From NCBI RefSeq assembly GCF_024539675.1, contig NZ_JAHHIT010000100.1:1-33903 (forward strand): DNA of 33,903 nt. The letters are read 5' to 3'. This document shows, in pieces, positions 15,230 through 24,191 of this stretch (the first letter of the stretch is position 1; every line of letters starts with the position of its first letter). Under the pieces are notes generated by a model. The model worked only from the letters and a program-made list of their open reading frames with translations. It was not told the origin of the DNA and ran no database searches. The DNA is from Streptomyces hilarionis (GTDB lineage: Bacteria > Actinomycetota > Actinomycetes > Streptomycetales > Streptomycetaceae). Position numbers and translations under genes: made by a program.

Positions 15230-16318
15230 GTGCCCGGCCTCGGCGCGACGAGAGAGCCCACAGCAGCGGGGCGGCCAGCCACGCCGCATGCCGTGGCTCG
15301 CTGGTGCGCCCTACAGGGCTGGCCCGTCCATCCCCTCGCAAGCGGCCGTAAGACGCCTGCGGGCAACTGTGCCGCGTGCAGGAAACAGCACCACCCGGCC
15401 GCGGGCTGCCCTTGCCTGGCCGCCGGCAGGCCCTGCCACGGCTTCCACGCGGCGACCACCGACCCTGCCCTTATCGACGCCTGGTGGGGCGGCACACCGT
15501 CCTGGGGCGTCGGCGTCGCCTGCGGGGGAGCGGACCTCGTCGTCATCGACGTCGACGCGCACTGCGCGCAGGTCCCCGACCGCAACCGGCTGCTGCCGGG
15601 CATCCCCATCCACGACGACGTCGACCTCCAGGGCCTGGCCTCCGGCTTCGACACGCTCGCGCTCCTGGCCGCACTGCGCCGTCAGCCCGACCCGGCCCAG
15701 GACGAGAGCACCCTGCGCGTACGCACGCCTTCCGGGGGCCTGCACATCTGGTACCGCAACCCCCACCCCGCCGTCCGGTTCCGCTGCTCCACCGGCTCCG
15801 GCTCCAAGGTCGCGCTCGCCTGGCAGGTCGACGTACGCGCCGACGGCGGCTACATCGTCGCGCCCACCACGCGCACGGCCCAGGGCGTCTATCTGCGCGA
15901 GGGACCCGCACGCCTGCCCGCGCCGTTGCCGGAGTGGCTCGGCGAAGAACTCGTGAGGACCGGACACATGATTCAGCAGGCCCCGGTCCGCCCCAGCTCC
16001 CGTCCCGCGGTTCCCCGAAGCCGGCGGCCGCGCGCCGCGGGAGGCTGGCAGGCCGTCCTGGACCCGTTGTTGGGGGAGGTGGCCGAGTGCGCCGCCATGC
16101 CCGAGGGCGCGGCCTTCACGGAGAAGCTCAACAAGGCCGGCTACACGGCCGGAGGGCTCGTGGCCGCGGGACACCTCGACGAAGCCGCCGCACGGGCCTT
16201 GCTGAGCGATGCGGCCGAACGCGCCCGTCCCTGGCAGAGCACACGCAACGACCGCATCATCGACGACGCCCTCACCGCCGGGGCCGCCCGCCCGTTCCTC
16301 CTCCAAGGACGTTCATGA
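15230..16318 (+). CDS. Bifunctional primase/polymerase (prim-pol), replication module 1
   Basis: 362 residues from GTG 15230, chosen because AGAAGGA lies 7 bases before it and the length then matches the paralogue at 24652. The N-terminus (ARWCALQGWPVHPLASGRKTPAGNC) and a Cys/His cluster (C47, C50, C60, C62, C69, H70) suggest a zinc-binding knuckle fused into the fold. The prim-pol active site is seen as VVIDVDAH (Asp107, Asp109) and TPSGGLHIWYR further on. A C-terminal helical part (GAAFTEKLNKAGYTAGGLVAAGHLDEAAARALL) resembles the primase-C helical domain. Such enzymes make primers and extend them at plasmid origins. It overlaps the helicase gene by ATGA, so the two are coupled. Whether this protein binds the iterons is unknown. 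Confidence 0.88.
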   Translation: MPGLGATREPTAAGRPATPHAVARWCALQGWPVHPLASGRKTPAGNCAACRKQHHPAAGCPCLAAGRPCHGFHAATTDPALIDAWWGGTPSWGVGVACGGADLVVIDVDAHCAQVPDRNRLLPGIPIHDDVDLQGLASGFDTLALLAALRRQPDPAQDESTLRVRTPSGGLHIWYRNPHPAVRFRCSTGSGSKVALAWQVDVRADGGYIVAPTTRTAQGVYLREGPARLPAPLPEWLGEELVRTGHMIQQAPVRPSSRPAVPRSRRPRAAGGWQAVLDPLLGEVAECAAMPEGAAFTEKLNKAGYTAGGLVAAGHLDEAAARALLSDAAERARPWQSTRNDRIIDDALTAGAARPFLLQGRS

Positions 16319-17847
16319 GCAGCGCCGAGTTGCCGCGCTTCGACGCCAGCGCCGCCGCCCAGCAGATGCTGGACCTCCAGCCGCCGGCCTCCCAGCCGGC
16401 CCCGCTGCCCGCCCAGGCTCATGCCTCCCCGTCCGCCCCTCCGTCCTGGGCCGTGGCACCTCCACTGCCGGGCACGCTCACCGACCGCGGCAACGCCAAG
16501 CTGTTCGTCACGCTCTACCGCGACCAGTTCCGGCATGTGGAGGGCCTCGGCTGGTTCTCGTGGGACGGCTACCGCTGGAAGCGCACCGGAGGCGAGAAGG
16601 CTGCCCTGTGGGCCGCCGGCGAGATGGCCGAGGACATGCCCGACAGCGACCCTCGCGGCCTCTTCAGCGACCGCGAGCTCCACCACCACAAGAAGCGCAC
16701 CCTGTCGACGACCGGCATGAAGGCCCTGCTCACCCAGGCCAAGGCATCGCCGGACCTCTCCCTGGACCCCGACAGCCTCGACGGCGACCCCTACGTCCTG
16801 TGCACCCCGGCGGGCGTCGTCGACCTGAACACCGGCCTGCTGCGCAAGCCGGACCCGACCCGCGACTTCAACTCCCGGGCCACCAGCGTCGCTCCGCAGC
16901 AGACCCAGACCCCGCGCTGGCACCGCTTCCTGCACGACACCTTCGGCGACGACGCGGAGGGGCAGGAAATGATCAGCTTCCTGCACCTGCTGCTGGGCTA
17001 TTCCATCACCGGCGACGTCGGCGCGCAGGTCCTGCCGTTCCTCCACGGACACGGCAAGAACGGCAAGAGCGTCCTGCTCGACGTCATGATCCAGGTCCTG
17101 GGCGACTACGCCGACGCCGCGCCTCCCGGGTTCCTCATGGACCGGGGCGCCTTCTCCGAGCACTCCACCGAGCTCACCGAACTCCACGGGCGCCGGCTCA
17201 TCGTGTGCAGCGAGCTCAAGCCCAACGACAAGTTCGACGAAGCCCGGGTCCGGCTGCTGACCGGCGGAGACAAGATCAAGGCGCGCCGCATGCGCCAGGA
17301 CTACTTCTCCTTCACCCCCACCCACCACCTGTGGCTGCTCGGCAACCACAGGCCCGAGGTCTCCACGGGCGGCTTCGCGTTCTGGCGCCGCATCCGGCTC
17401 CTGCCCTTCGAACGCACCGTCCCCGACCACCGCAAGATCGACAACCTGGCCTTCGAACTCGTCCGCGACGAGGGCCCCGGCATCCTGCAATGGCTCATCG
17501 AGGGCGCCCGGCGCTACCTCACCACCCGCGACAGCCTCGAAGGCCCGGACCGCGTCCGCATCGCCACCAGCGCCTACGCCAACACCGAGGACCACATCGG
17601 CCGCTTCCTCAGCGAATGCTGCACCAGCGACCTCGAGAACCAGCCCGACCTGCGCGTGGAACAGGGCCTGCTCTACACCGCCTACGCGGCATGGTGCAGC
17701 ACCGGCGAAGGCATCCGCCCCGCCGGCACCCGGGCCTTCGCCACCCGCGTCCGGCAGGAAGTCGGCCTCGCCTCACCCGCAGACATGATCAAATCCAACG
17801 GCCGCAAGTACTACCCCGGCCTCGCCCTGCTGGACAGCCCGTCATGA
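16315..17847 (+). CDS. D5/P4-family SF3 replicative helicase, replication module 1
   Basis: 510 residues. A Pro/Ala-rich N-terminus (~1-52) precedes the D5_N-like part (DRGNAKLFVTLYRDQFRHVEGLGWFSWDGYRWKR, ~57-90, through ~195). The SF3 ATPase follows: Walker A GHGKNGKS (245-252), acidic strand GRRLIVCSELKP, and motif C-type HHLWLLGNHRPEV, ending with FAFWRRIRLLPFERTV. A C-terminal winged-helix-like part (FATRVRQEVGLASPADMIKSNGRKYYPGL) closes it. P4/D5-type helicases unwind origin DNA as hexamers and work with a primase, here the overlapping prim-pol gene. It is very similar throughout to the protein encoded at 25746-27335, except in the N-terminal linker. Confidence 0.9.
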   Translation: MSSAELPRFDASAAAQQMLDLQPPASQPAPLPAQAHASPSAPPSWAVAPPLPGTLTDRGNAKLFVTLYRDQFRHVEGLGWFSWDGYRWKRTGGEKAALWAAGEMAEDMPDSDPRGLFSDRELHHHKKRTLSTTGMKALLTQAKASPDLSLDPDSLDGDPYVLCTPAGVVDLNTGLLRKPDPTRDFNSRATSVAPQQTQTPRWHRFLHDTFGDDAEGQEMISFLHLLLGYSITGDVGAQVLPFLHGHGKNGKSVLLDVMIQVLGDYADAAPPGFLMDRGAFSEHSTELTELHGRRLIVCSELKPNDKFDEARVRLLTGGDKIKARRMRQDYFSFTPTHHLWLLGNHRPEVSTGGFAFWRRIRLLPFERTVPDHRKIDNLAFELVRDEGPGILQWLIEGARRYLTTRDSLEGPDRVRIATSAYANTEDHIGRFLSECCTSDLENQPDLRVEQGLLYTAYAAWCSTGEGIRPAGTRAFATRVRQEVGLASPADMIKSNGRKYYPGLALLDSPS

Positions 17848-18022
17848 ACCGACACCACGCGCCGCACACCCCTCCCGGCCCCCGCCGGGCACCAAGGCCC
17901 CTACCGGCCCGTATGCGCCCGGCCTACCATGGACCGGCGGGGCCACGTCCAGTCGCGGGCGAACCACCACACCACGAGGCGGGATGCCACACCGCCCCGC
18001 AGACGAAGGAGGGGCGACAGCC

Positions 18023-18406
18023 ATGAGCTCGCTACTGACCGAGGGCGATCTCACCCACGAAGCACACGTCGTGTGGCTGGAAGACCCCGAAAACCTCGAC
18101 TACGTCCGCCAGGCCCTCGACAAGACCCGGCGCCGCAACACCAAGCCCCCCTACGCCCGCGACGGGCGCATGGTCGGCTACGCCCAACTCGACGACGAGG
18201 CCGAACCCGACCCCGACAGCGGCCTGTACAAGCGCCGCGTCTTCTTCCTCCTCCCGCACGACCGCGACAGCCTCCCCGGCGGCCTCTACCGCGAAGGCGC
18301 TCCCGGCGAAGCCGTGGACCCGCGCACCATCGAGGTCAAGAAGGTGGGCGAGAAGACACCCCGGTCACAGCGCGGGCCGGCCGCCATAACCGGCTCCACG
18401 TCGTGA
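18023..18406 (+). CDS. Small replication-linked protein (DUF6009-like), module 1
   Basis: 127 residues. Conserved blocks shared with the 27332 protein are HEAHVVWLEDPENLDYVRQAL, a RDGRMVGYA strand, KRRVFFLLPHDRD and GAPGEAVDPRTI; the C-terminus is basic and variable. I believe this is the DUF6009 family, but that name is from memory. GAAGGAGGGG precedes the ATG. It follows the helicase gene by 175 bases in module 1, whereas in module 2 the equivalent gene overlaps its helicase gene. No catalytic motif is visible. Constant linkage to prim-pol and helicase suggests an accessory or copy-control role in replication, which is inference. Confidence 0.75.
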   Translation: MSSLLTEGDLTHEAHVVWLEDPENLDYVRQALDKTRRRNTKPPYARDGRMVGYAQLDDEAEPDPDSGLYKRRVFFLLPHDRDSLPGGLYREGAPGEAVDPRTIEVKKVGEKTPRSQRGPAAITGSTS

Positions 18407-18450
18407 CAGTCGTGACGGCACGCCAGCCGTGAGCAAGGCGGCAGACGCGG

Positions 18451-18936
18451 TCAGCGGCCGGCCTCGGCCGCGAGGCCGGCGAGGGACGCGCCGCTGAGCC
18501 GGCACACCCGCCACTCGTCCAGGAACTCCGCACCGATCGACTTGTAGAAGTCGATGGCGGGCTCGTTCCACGACAGGACGCACCACTCGAAGCGATCGAA
18601 GCCATGCCGCTCGCACAGCGCGGCCAAGGCGGCGAGGAGGGCCTTGCCGTACTTCTGCCCCCGGGCCCGGGGCCGGACGTAGAGGTCCTCCAGGTACATG
18701 CCGCGGTTGCCGGTCCAGGTCGAGAAGCGGGGGAACCACAGGGCGTAGCCCAGAGCCTCGCCCGTCTCGTCGTCGGCGGCGATCAGGGCGGACGCGGCGG
18801 GGTGCTCGCCGAACAGCGCCTCGCGCAGCTGCTCCTTGCTCGCCAGGGCGTGCTCGAGGGCTCGCTCGTACTCGGCGAGCTCACGGATCATGGCGTGGAT
18901 TTCCGCGACGTCGTCAACGGTGGCGGGCCGGATCAT
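18451..18936 (-). CDS. GNAT acetyltransferase, diamine/polyamine (SAT-like) type
   Basis: 161 residues from the ATG giving MIRPATVDDVAEIHAMIRELAEYERA, the usual start of this group. The ALWFPRFSTWTGNRGMYLEDLYVRP strand pair, the acetyl-CoA loop RARGQKYGKALLAALA and FEWCVLSWNEPAIDFYKSIGAEFLDEW are all characteristic of the spermidine/spermine N1-acetyltransferase-like branch of GNATs. Acetylation of a small amine is therefore likely, but the true substrate is not known. No Shine-Dalgarno is obvious, and a second in-frame ATG is at 18948. The gene converges with the DUF6009-like gene, leaving 44 bases between the stops. Confidence 0.85.
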   Translation of the reverse strand: MIRPATVDDVAEIHAMIRELAEYERALEHALASKEQLREALFGEHPAASALIAADDETGEALGYALWFPRFSTWTGNRGMYLEDLYVRPRARGQKYGKALLAALAALCERHGFDRFEWCVLSWNEPAIDFYKSIGAEFLDEWRVCRLSGASLAGLAAEAGR

Positions 18937-19203
18937 GCGGCAGATCATGGATGACGGCACCGGGCCGTGTCCATACGATTCCCCGCCGATGCCATGGTCG
19001 TCGCCGCTGTCGCACGAGCGCCGCCCTGCCCGGCACGGGACGACTCCCGTCGGCACAGGATGACTCCGGTCGGGGCGGGTCGAGTCAGGCTCTAGCGGAA
19101 GTCAAGGGCTTGATGCTCAACGGATGCTGTACTGGCGGCAGGGACCGGGCTCGGCCGAGCGCGCTGGGTCGGTCTACGGGACCCACGGGCTACGGGAGTG
19201 ACC

Positions 19204-19656
19204 ATGAGCAACACCAAGAGCGACGGATACGAAGGGTTCTCGGCCGAGGAACGGGCCGCGATGAAGGACCACGCCAAGGAGCAGAAGGCCGCCGCGCGCC
19301 GCGGCTCCAAGGCGGACAAGGAAGCGCAGGCGGAGCAGGACCTGCTCGCCAAGATCGCCGAGATGGAGGACTCCGACCGGGTCATGGCCGAGCGGGTGCA
19401 CGCCGTCGTCACCGCCAGCGCCCCGCAGCTCACGCCGAAGCTCTGGTACGGCATGCCTGCCTACGCGCTGGACGGCAAGGTCCTCTGCTTCTTCCAGAGC
19501 GCCGCGAAGTTCAAGGCGCGGTACGCGACCCTGGGATTCAACGACCCCGCCAACCTGGACGAGGGCTCCATGTGGGCGACCGGCTTCGCCCTGGCCAAGG
19601 TGACGCCGGAGGTGGAGGAGCAGATCGCCGCGCTCGTGAAGCAGGCGGTCAGCTAG
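19204..19656 (+). CDS. DUF1801 domain protein
   Basis: 150 residues. A highly charged, probably helical N-terminus (AEERAAMKDHAKEQKAAARRGSKADKEAQAEQ) leads to the DUF1801 fold, recognisable from the motifs LTPKLWYGMPAYALDGKVLCFFQSAAKFKARYATLGF and the final short helix VEEQIAALVKQAV. This fold is shared with small proteins of the YdhG/Fra-H type; a role in metal (iron) handling has been proposed for some relatives but is not shown here. GGAG lies 6 bases before the chosen ATG. A hairpin terminator follows at 19696. The gene is isolated from its neighbours. Confidence 0.8.
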   Translation: MSNTKSDGYEGFSAEERAAMKDHAKEQKAAARRGSKADKEAQAEQDLLAKIAEMEDSDRVMAERVHAVVTASAPQLTPKLWYGMPAYALDGKVLCFFQSAAKFKARYATLGFNDPANLDEGSMWATGFALAKVTPEVEEQIAALVKQAVS

Positions 19657-20080
19657 GGGCCTTGCGCCCGGGCCGGAACAAGTGCCCGACCGGCAGCGCG
19701 GGGGCGGGGGGTGCCCCCGCGCCGCCGGTCGGGGACGGCAGCTGTCGTGGCCGTACGGCCTTCACCGGGACGTCGGACAGGCAGTCGTGCATCCGGGGCC
19801 TCGCCGGCTTTCCCGCGGGGCCCTGAGGGGCGTTCAGAGGCCGGGGGACGGACGGTACCGGCTGTCTCGTGCGGCACACGGGGTGTCGGTACGGACGCTG
19901 TCAACCGCCGCGAGCGGTGGTGGACTTGCGCGGGTATCACCTGTGTGGGTGAGCCCAGGGTCGTGACTGTGCCGGCTCCGATGGTGCCGCCGAGAAGCCA
20001 TCCGGCGCCGGCGACAGCGACTTCGACACCGGTACGGCGTCCGCAATGTTCACGAGCTCCGGCAGCGCCACCGCCGGTCC
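19657..20080. other. Convergent intergenic region
   Basis: About 420 bases between the ends of the DUF1801 gene and the LysR-type gene. Apart from the hairpin at 19696-19722, I see no gene or repeat worth naming. Confidence 0.5.
19696..19722 (+). terminator. Hairpin after the DUF1801 gene
   Basis: Perfect 10-bp arms (gcgcgggggc / gcccccgcgc) with a 7-base G-rich loop, 39 bases beyond the stop codon. Confidence 0.7.
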
Positions 20081-20932
20081 TCAGTGGCGGTACGCGGCTG
20101 TCGCGATCTTGACGAATGACCGGGTCAACGGGTTGGTGTCTCCCTCGTTGCACACCGCCACCACTCGGGACGGCGCCATGTCGATCAGCGGCACCACGGT
20201 GAACTCCGCGGGCAGGTCGTGTCCGAGCGGGGCCAGGCCGACCGTGCCGTTCCACAGCACAGCCTGCAGGCATTCCTGTACGGCGCGCACCACAGGTCCC
20301 TCGCGCGGGCTGCCGCCGTTCCAGTACGACTGCCAGATGGGGTCGGTGCCCTGCGGGAACTGGAACCAGCGGCGGTCGCGCAGCTCAGCCAGCCGCAGCT
20401 CGTCGCGGCGGGCCAGCGGATCGTCGGCGCGCAGGACGACGCCGACCGGATCGGTGCGCAGCGCATGCACCGTCAGGGCGGTCTCGTCGAACGGCGCCCG
20501 GGTGAGGGCGACGTCGACCAGCCCGGCGCGCAGTCCGCACGTCGGGTCGGTCAGATCGGCGTCGCGGATGCGGATGTCGACTCCGGGGTGCTTGCGCCGG
20601 TAGGCCGCGGCCAGCCGGGCCACTCCCGGGTCGCCGCCGTCGCCCAGGATGCCGACGGTGACGGTCGCGACGCCGGCTGCCGCGCCCACGCGTTCCCGGA
20701 CGCGGTCGGCGTGTTCGAGGAGGGCTCGCGCCTCGTCGAGCAGCACCGCGCCCACCGCGGTGAGGGTGACGCCGGTGGTCGACCGGGCGAAGAGCAGCGC
20801 CCCGACCTCGGCTTCCAACTGCTTGATCGCCCGGCTCAGCGGCGGCTGACTCATGTGCAGTCGGGTGGCGGCCCGGCCGAAGTGAAGTTCCTCGGCGACC
20901 GCCACGAAGTAGCGCAAGGTCCGTAGCTCCAC
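20081..20932 (-). CDS. LysR-family transcriptional regulator
   Basis: 283 residues from the GTG at 20932, which gives the canonical start VELRTLRYFVAVAEELHFGRAATRLHMSQPPLSRAIKQLEAEVGALLFARSTTGVTLT (winged HTH, ~1-60), longer versions having no support. Residues ~90-283 form the periplasmic-binding-protein-like effector domain, with the expected VTVGILG start. Family members act as tetramers that sense a small ligand and activate a divergently transcribed gene. Here that gene encodes the cupin protein 75 bases away. A LysR-type T-N11-A inverted repeat lies between the two starts at 20940-20958. The co-inducer is unknown. Confidence 0.92.
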   Translation of the reverse strand: MELRTLRYFVAVAEELHFGRAATRLHMSQPPLSRAIKQLEAEVGALLFARSTTGVTLTAVGAVLLDEARALLEHADRVRERVGAAAGVATVTVGILGDGGDPGVARLAAAYRRKHPGVDIRIRDADLTDPTCGLRAGLVDVALTRAPFDETALTVHALRTDPVGVVLRADDPLARRDELRLAELRDRRWFQFPQGTDPIWQSYWNGGSPREGPVVRAVQECLQAVLWNGTVGLAPLGHDLPAEFTVVPLIDMAPSRVVAVCNEGDTNPLTRSFVKIATAAYRH

Positions 20933-20939
20933 TCTGCAA

Positions 20940-20958
20940 CGATACCCATCAGGTATCG
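20940..20958. promoter_or_regulatory. LysR-box between regulator and cupin gene
   Basis: Perfect 7-bp arms cgatacc and ggtatcg separated by five bases. Within it T43 and A55 have the LysR T-N11-A spacing. It starts 8 bases from the regulator's GTG, fitting autorepression and control of the divergent cupin gene. Confidence 0.75.
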
Positions 20959-21006
20959 GCTCCGCTGAATGGGTCTTGGACACCGCGAGTCCCCGGCGCT
21001 GCACTG

Positions 21007-21507
21007 GTGAACATGATCGAAACAGCGAAGACCAGCGAGTCGCAGGCCGACCCCGCCGTATCGGTGGTGGGTCCCCATGAAGGCGAGACGATCGTTCTGG
21101 GCGCCACGCGCATGCGCGTTCTGGAGGACGGCAGCCACACCGGGCACCGCCTCGCGATCGCCGAGTCCGTCCTCGCCCCCCGTACGCAGGGTCCGCCGCA
21201 GCACCGCCACGGCCAACACGACGAAGGCTTCTACATCATCTCCGGCACCGTGCGGTTCACCGTCGGGGACGAGAACCACGACGCCACCGCGGGGACGCTC
21301 GTCATGGTTCCGCCCGGGGCCCCGCACACCTTCGCCAACCCGACCGACGAACCCGCCGTCATGCTCAGCACCTTCACACCCGACCTGTATGTGCAGTACT
21401 TCCGCGACCTTCAGGAGGTGCTCGCATCCGGGCAGCCGCTGACGCCGCAGACCAACATCGACACTATGAGCCGCTACGCGACACAGCCCGCCACCGGCCT
21501 CGCATGA
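21007..21507 (+). CDS. Cupin-2 domain protein
   Basis: 166 residues (GTG 21007; ATG 21013 is an alternative, neither with a convincing Shine-Dalgarno). The cupin motifs are clear: PPQHRHGQHDEGFYIISGTVRF (metal ligands His, His, Glu) and GTLVMVPPGAPHTFANP with the second-motif His. A single-domain beta-barrel that normally holds a metal and may act as a dioxygenase, isomerase or ligand-binding protein; related small cupins are often described as quercetinase-like. It is divergent from the LysR-type gene, which should be its regulator, and is followed by a DoxX-type gene 180 bases on. Substrate unknown. Confidence 0.85.
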   Translation: MNMIETAKTSESQADPAVSVVGPHEGETIVLGATRMRVLEDGSHTGHRLAIAESVLAPRTQGPPQHRHGQHDEGFYIISGTVRFTVGDENHDATAGTLVMVPPGAPHTFANPTDEPAVMLSTFTPDLYVQYFRDLQEVLASGQPLTPQTNIDTMSRYATQPATGLA

Positions 21508-21687
21508 AGTCAGCCGGCGGAGCGGAAAGGGCCGGCCGCCCTCCTTGCAACCTCCGGGGCCCGCGGTGCTCCCGGCCTTCGCGTCCGTCCCCCCTCGGAC
21601 GACGGACCGGCCGTCTCCCGGGGCTTCCCCGGCACTCGACGCAATCGACACGACCCCCGCGAACCCGGGACCCCCTGAACGGAAACC

Positions 21688-22047
21688 ATGAACACCGCTT
21701 ACTGGATCGTCGCGGGACTGCTCGCGCTCTTCTACTTCTACGCAGGCACGCTGAAGGTGATCCGCAGCCGCGATCAACTCCGACCGATGATGGCTTGGGT
21801 CGACCGTATGTCCCTGCCCTCCCTCAGGGCGCTGGGGGCGGTCGAGATACTCGGTGCGGCCGGTCTCGTCCTGCCACCGCTGAGCGGTACCACTCCTTGG
21901 CTCGCGTCGGCCGCAGCCATCGGCTTCGTACTTCTCCAGATCGGTGCGATCGCCGTTCACCTGACCGGAGAAGACCGCCGGATCGCACTCAATGTCGGCC
22001 TCACCGCCACCGCGGCCGTGACCGCCTGGCTGGCCACCGGACTGTGA
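21688..22047 (+). CDS. DoxX-like small membrane protein
   Basis: 119 residues with four predicted membrane segments: ~5-24 (YWIVAGLLALFYFYAGTLKV), ~45-65, ~70-92 and ~100-118. YAGTLKVI and LRALGAVEILGAAGLVLPPL are typical of the DoxX-like_2 group. The product probably sits in the cytoplasmic membrane. It follows the cupin gene on the same strand, with a GGAAA-type site before the ATG, and may belong to the LysR-controlled unit. Activity unknown. Its stop is 111 bases from the convergent MFS gene. Confidence 0.8.
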   Translation: MNTAYWIVAGLLALFYFYAGTLKVIRSRDQLRPMMAWVDRMSLPSLRALGAVEILGAAGLVLPPLSGTTPWLASAAAIGFVLLQIGAIAVHLTGEDRRIALNVGLTATAAVTAWLATGL

Positions 22048-22158
22048 TCGCGGCTCGGTCCAGGGCCGAGCGCCGTCAGCAGCCCCGCCGCCGCCAGCCG
22101 CCGGGCGTCCACCAGCCGGAGGCCACTGCCCCGGCCGGCCGTCTCACGCCCGCGCTCA

Positions 22159-23436
22159 TCAGGCGGTGGTGTGTTCCGCGACCGGGGGAGTGGCGGTGTG
22201 CGCCTCGGGGGCGGCGGCGCGCAGTGCTGCTTCGACACGGCGGTTGCTGGTCATGGACGCCGTGACGGCCGTCATCGTCAGGAGGAGGCCCGCGGCGGCG
22301 TAGAGCGGGGTGCGGACGTCGTAGGCGGTGGCCAGCCAGCCGCCGAGGAAGGCCCCGAAGGGGGCGGCGCACATGGCCAGCATGCGGGAGGTGGAGGCGA
22401 CCCGGCCCATGAGGCGGGCCGGGACGATCGCCTGCCGCAGGGAGGGGCCGAGGACCATGGTGGCTCCCATGCCGGCTCCGCAGACGCCGAGCGCCGCTCC
22501 GGCCACGTAGGGGTTCGGCGCGGCGGCGAGGCCCAGGATGGCAAGCCCTTCGACGGCGGCCGTGCAGGTCAGTGCGGTGCCCGTGCCCAGGCGCCGGCCG
22601 AGGGCGGAGGCGATGCCGGCGCCGAGCAGACCACCGGTGGCCTCCGCCGTGAGGAGCAGGCCGAAGCCGTAGGCGTCGATGCCGAGGCGGTCGTGCGCGA
22701 AGAGGGCCAGGACGGTCTCCACGGCGAGGAAGGCGACGTTGCCGACCGCCGGGCGCAGGGCGAGCCCGAGCAGTACCCGGTCGCGGAAGACGTACGAAGC
22801 TCCGGCCCGTGCCTGCCGGAGCAGTGACTCGCGGGCCTCCGGGACGGGACGGGGCAGGGCGGGCAGCGTTCGGACGAGCAGGGCGGAGAGCAGGAACGAC
22901 ACCGCGTCGGCCAGCAGCGGAACCGCCCGTCCGAGGGCGAGCAGTGCGCTGCCCGCGGGCGGGCCCGCGAAGCCCGACATGGCGGTCTGGGCGCCGCGCA
23001 GGCGGGAGTTGGCGCGCTCGAGGAGCGCGGGCTCGCGGCGGAGCAGGTCCGGCAGGAAGGCGGTGGCGGCCGTGTCGAAGAAGAGGCCGCCGAGGCCGAG
23101 CAGGAAGGCGACGGCCGCGAGCAGCGCGATGCTCAGCATGTCGAGCGCGGCCGCCGCCGCCACGGTCGCGAGCAGCGCCGCACGCGCGGTGTCCGCGACC
23201 CACATCGTGCGTCGGCGGTCCCAGCGGTCCACCAGCGCGCCGCCGAGCACTCCGAAGAGCAGCCAGGGCAGGGTGCCGGCGGCCGTGACGACGGCGAGCG
23301 CCATCGGATCCCGTGTCAGCGTCAGGGCGATGAGCGGCAGCGCGGCGTGCGTGACCCCGTCGCCGAGCGAGGAGATCGTCTGGGCGCTCCACAGCCGTCC
23401 GAACCCGGGCGGCAGCTTCCGTATGTCCGAGGTCAC
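22159..23436 (-). CDS. Major facilitator superfamily exporter
   Basis: 425 residues from a GTG that overlaps the stop of the ArsR-type gene. About twelve hydrophobic segments are visible. The start LPPGFGRLWSAQTISSLGDGVTHAALPLIALTLTRDP and the loop GGALVDRWDRRRTMWVADTARA (the MFS motif A region) match the MFS_3/enterobactin-exporter type used for drug or siderophore efflux. The central loop (LPRPVPEARESLLRQARAG) and repeat of the motif in the second half (GIASALGRRLGTGTAL) support a complete transporter. Translational coupling to a local repressor implies ligand-induced efflux. Substrate unknown. Confidence 0.9.
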   Translation of the reverse strand: MTSDIRKLPPGFGRLWSAQTISSLGDGVTHAALPLIALTLTRDPMALAVVTAAGTLPWLLFGVLGGALVDRWDRRRTMWVADTARAALLATVAAAAALDMLSIALLAAVAFLLGLGGLFFDTAATAFLPDLLRREPALLERANSRLRGAQTAMSGFAGPPAGSALLALGRAVPLLADAVSFLLSALLVRTLPALPRPVPEARESLLRQARAGASYVFRDRVLLGLALRPAVGNVAFLAVETVLALFAHDRLGIDAYGFGLLLTAEATGGLLGAGIASALGRRLGTGTALTCTAAVEGLAILGLAAAPNPYVAGAALGVCGAGMGATMVLGPSLRQAIVPARLMGRVASTSRMLAMCAAPFGAFLGGWLATAYDVRTPLYAAAGLLLTMTAVTASMTSNRRVEAALRAAAPEAHTATPPVAEHTTA

Positions 23437-23975
23437 TTGGCGCTCCCTTCGGCCTGCGCGCGCGACGCCGGGTGGAACAGCGCGAAGACGAGTGAGGCGT
23501 CCGGCAGCGAGGGGTCGGAGAGTTCCCGGTACTCGTCCGCGAGTGCCTGGAGCCGTGCTCCCAGTTGGGCGAACTGCTCGTCGGTGAGCCGCAGATGGGC
23601 CATGCGCACGTGGCGCTCGCCGTCCGCCGGGGCCGCCTCCAGGTCGGCCACCGCGTGCCGCATCAGCATGTCCGGGCCTCCTTCGCCCGGGTCGGGCAGG
23701 GTGATCGTGCGGGCGGCCATGGCGTAGTACCGCTCGGTGACGCCCCGGACCTTCCGCGTCCGTACCACCTTGACCAGGCCGGCCCGCTCCAGCAGTCGCA
23801 CGTGGTAGCTGGAGCTTCCCTTCGCGAGGCCCACCCGGTCGGCGATCTGCGTGATCGTCGCCGGCTCGAAGCGGAGCACGGCCATGATCCGGTGGCGGGT
23901 GAGGTTGGAGACGGCGCGCAGTTGCTCGTCCGTGGTGACGTGGAAGGTCTCGGGGAGGTCGTCGTCGGTAGGCAT
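23433..23975 (-). CDS. ArsR-type winged-helix repressor
   Basis: 180 residues from ATG 23975. The HTH is seen as VSNLTRHRIMAVLRFEPATITQIADRVGLAKGSSSYHVRLLERAGLVKVVRTRKVRGVTERYYAMAARTI (~20-92), an ArsR/HTH_20 domain. The remaining half is helical and probably dimerises or binds ligand; no cysteine metal site is present, arguing against metal sensing. A perfect inverted repeat sits 7 bases upstream of the start and is the likely operator. The stop overlaps the GTG of the MFS gene, so regulator and pump form one operon, expected to be self-repressed. Confidence 0.85.
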   Translation of the reverse strand: MPTDDDLPETFHVTTDEQLRAVSNLTRHRIMAVLRFEPATITQIADRVGLAKGSSSYHVRLLERAGLVKVVRTRKVRGVTERYYAMAARTITLPDPGEGGPDMLMRHAVADLEAAPADGERHVRMAHLRLTDEQFAQLGARLQALADEYRELSDPSLPDASLVFALFHPASRAQAEGSAK

Positions 23976-23981
23976 GCGAGT

Positions 23982-24005
23982 AATGGTCAACGTTTCTTGA
24001 CCATT
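23982..24005. promoter_or_regulatory. Operator of the ArsR-MFS operon
   Basis: Perfect 9-bp arms aatggtcaa and ttgaccatt separated by six bases, next to the start of the repressor gene. The minus strand reads TTGACC-like at a possible -35. Binding by the adjacent repressor is inferred. Confidence 0.75.
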
Positions 24006-24191
24006 GAGCAAGGGGTTTTCGCGCATACGTGCACCCGGCAGGCGCGCACCTCGCGGAAACGCCTTGTCGGTGGCGTGCAAGAGGCCCTCGCTGGAGATGA
24101 GTTGCGCTTGTCTGCGGCCGCACGAATACCCGGTGCGGGCCCGGCCCGGCGGGGCGGGCGGGGGGCGTGGTGGAGGGCGGCCGCAGGGTCG

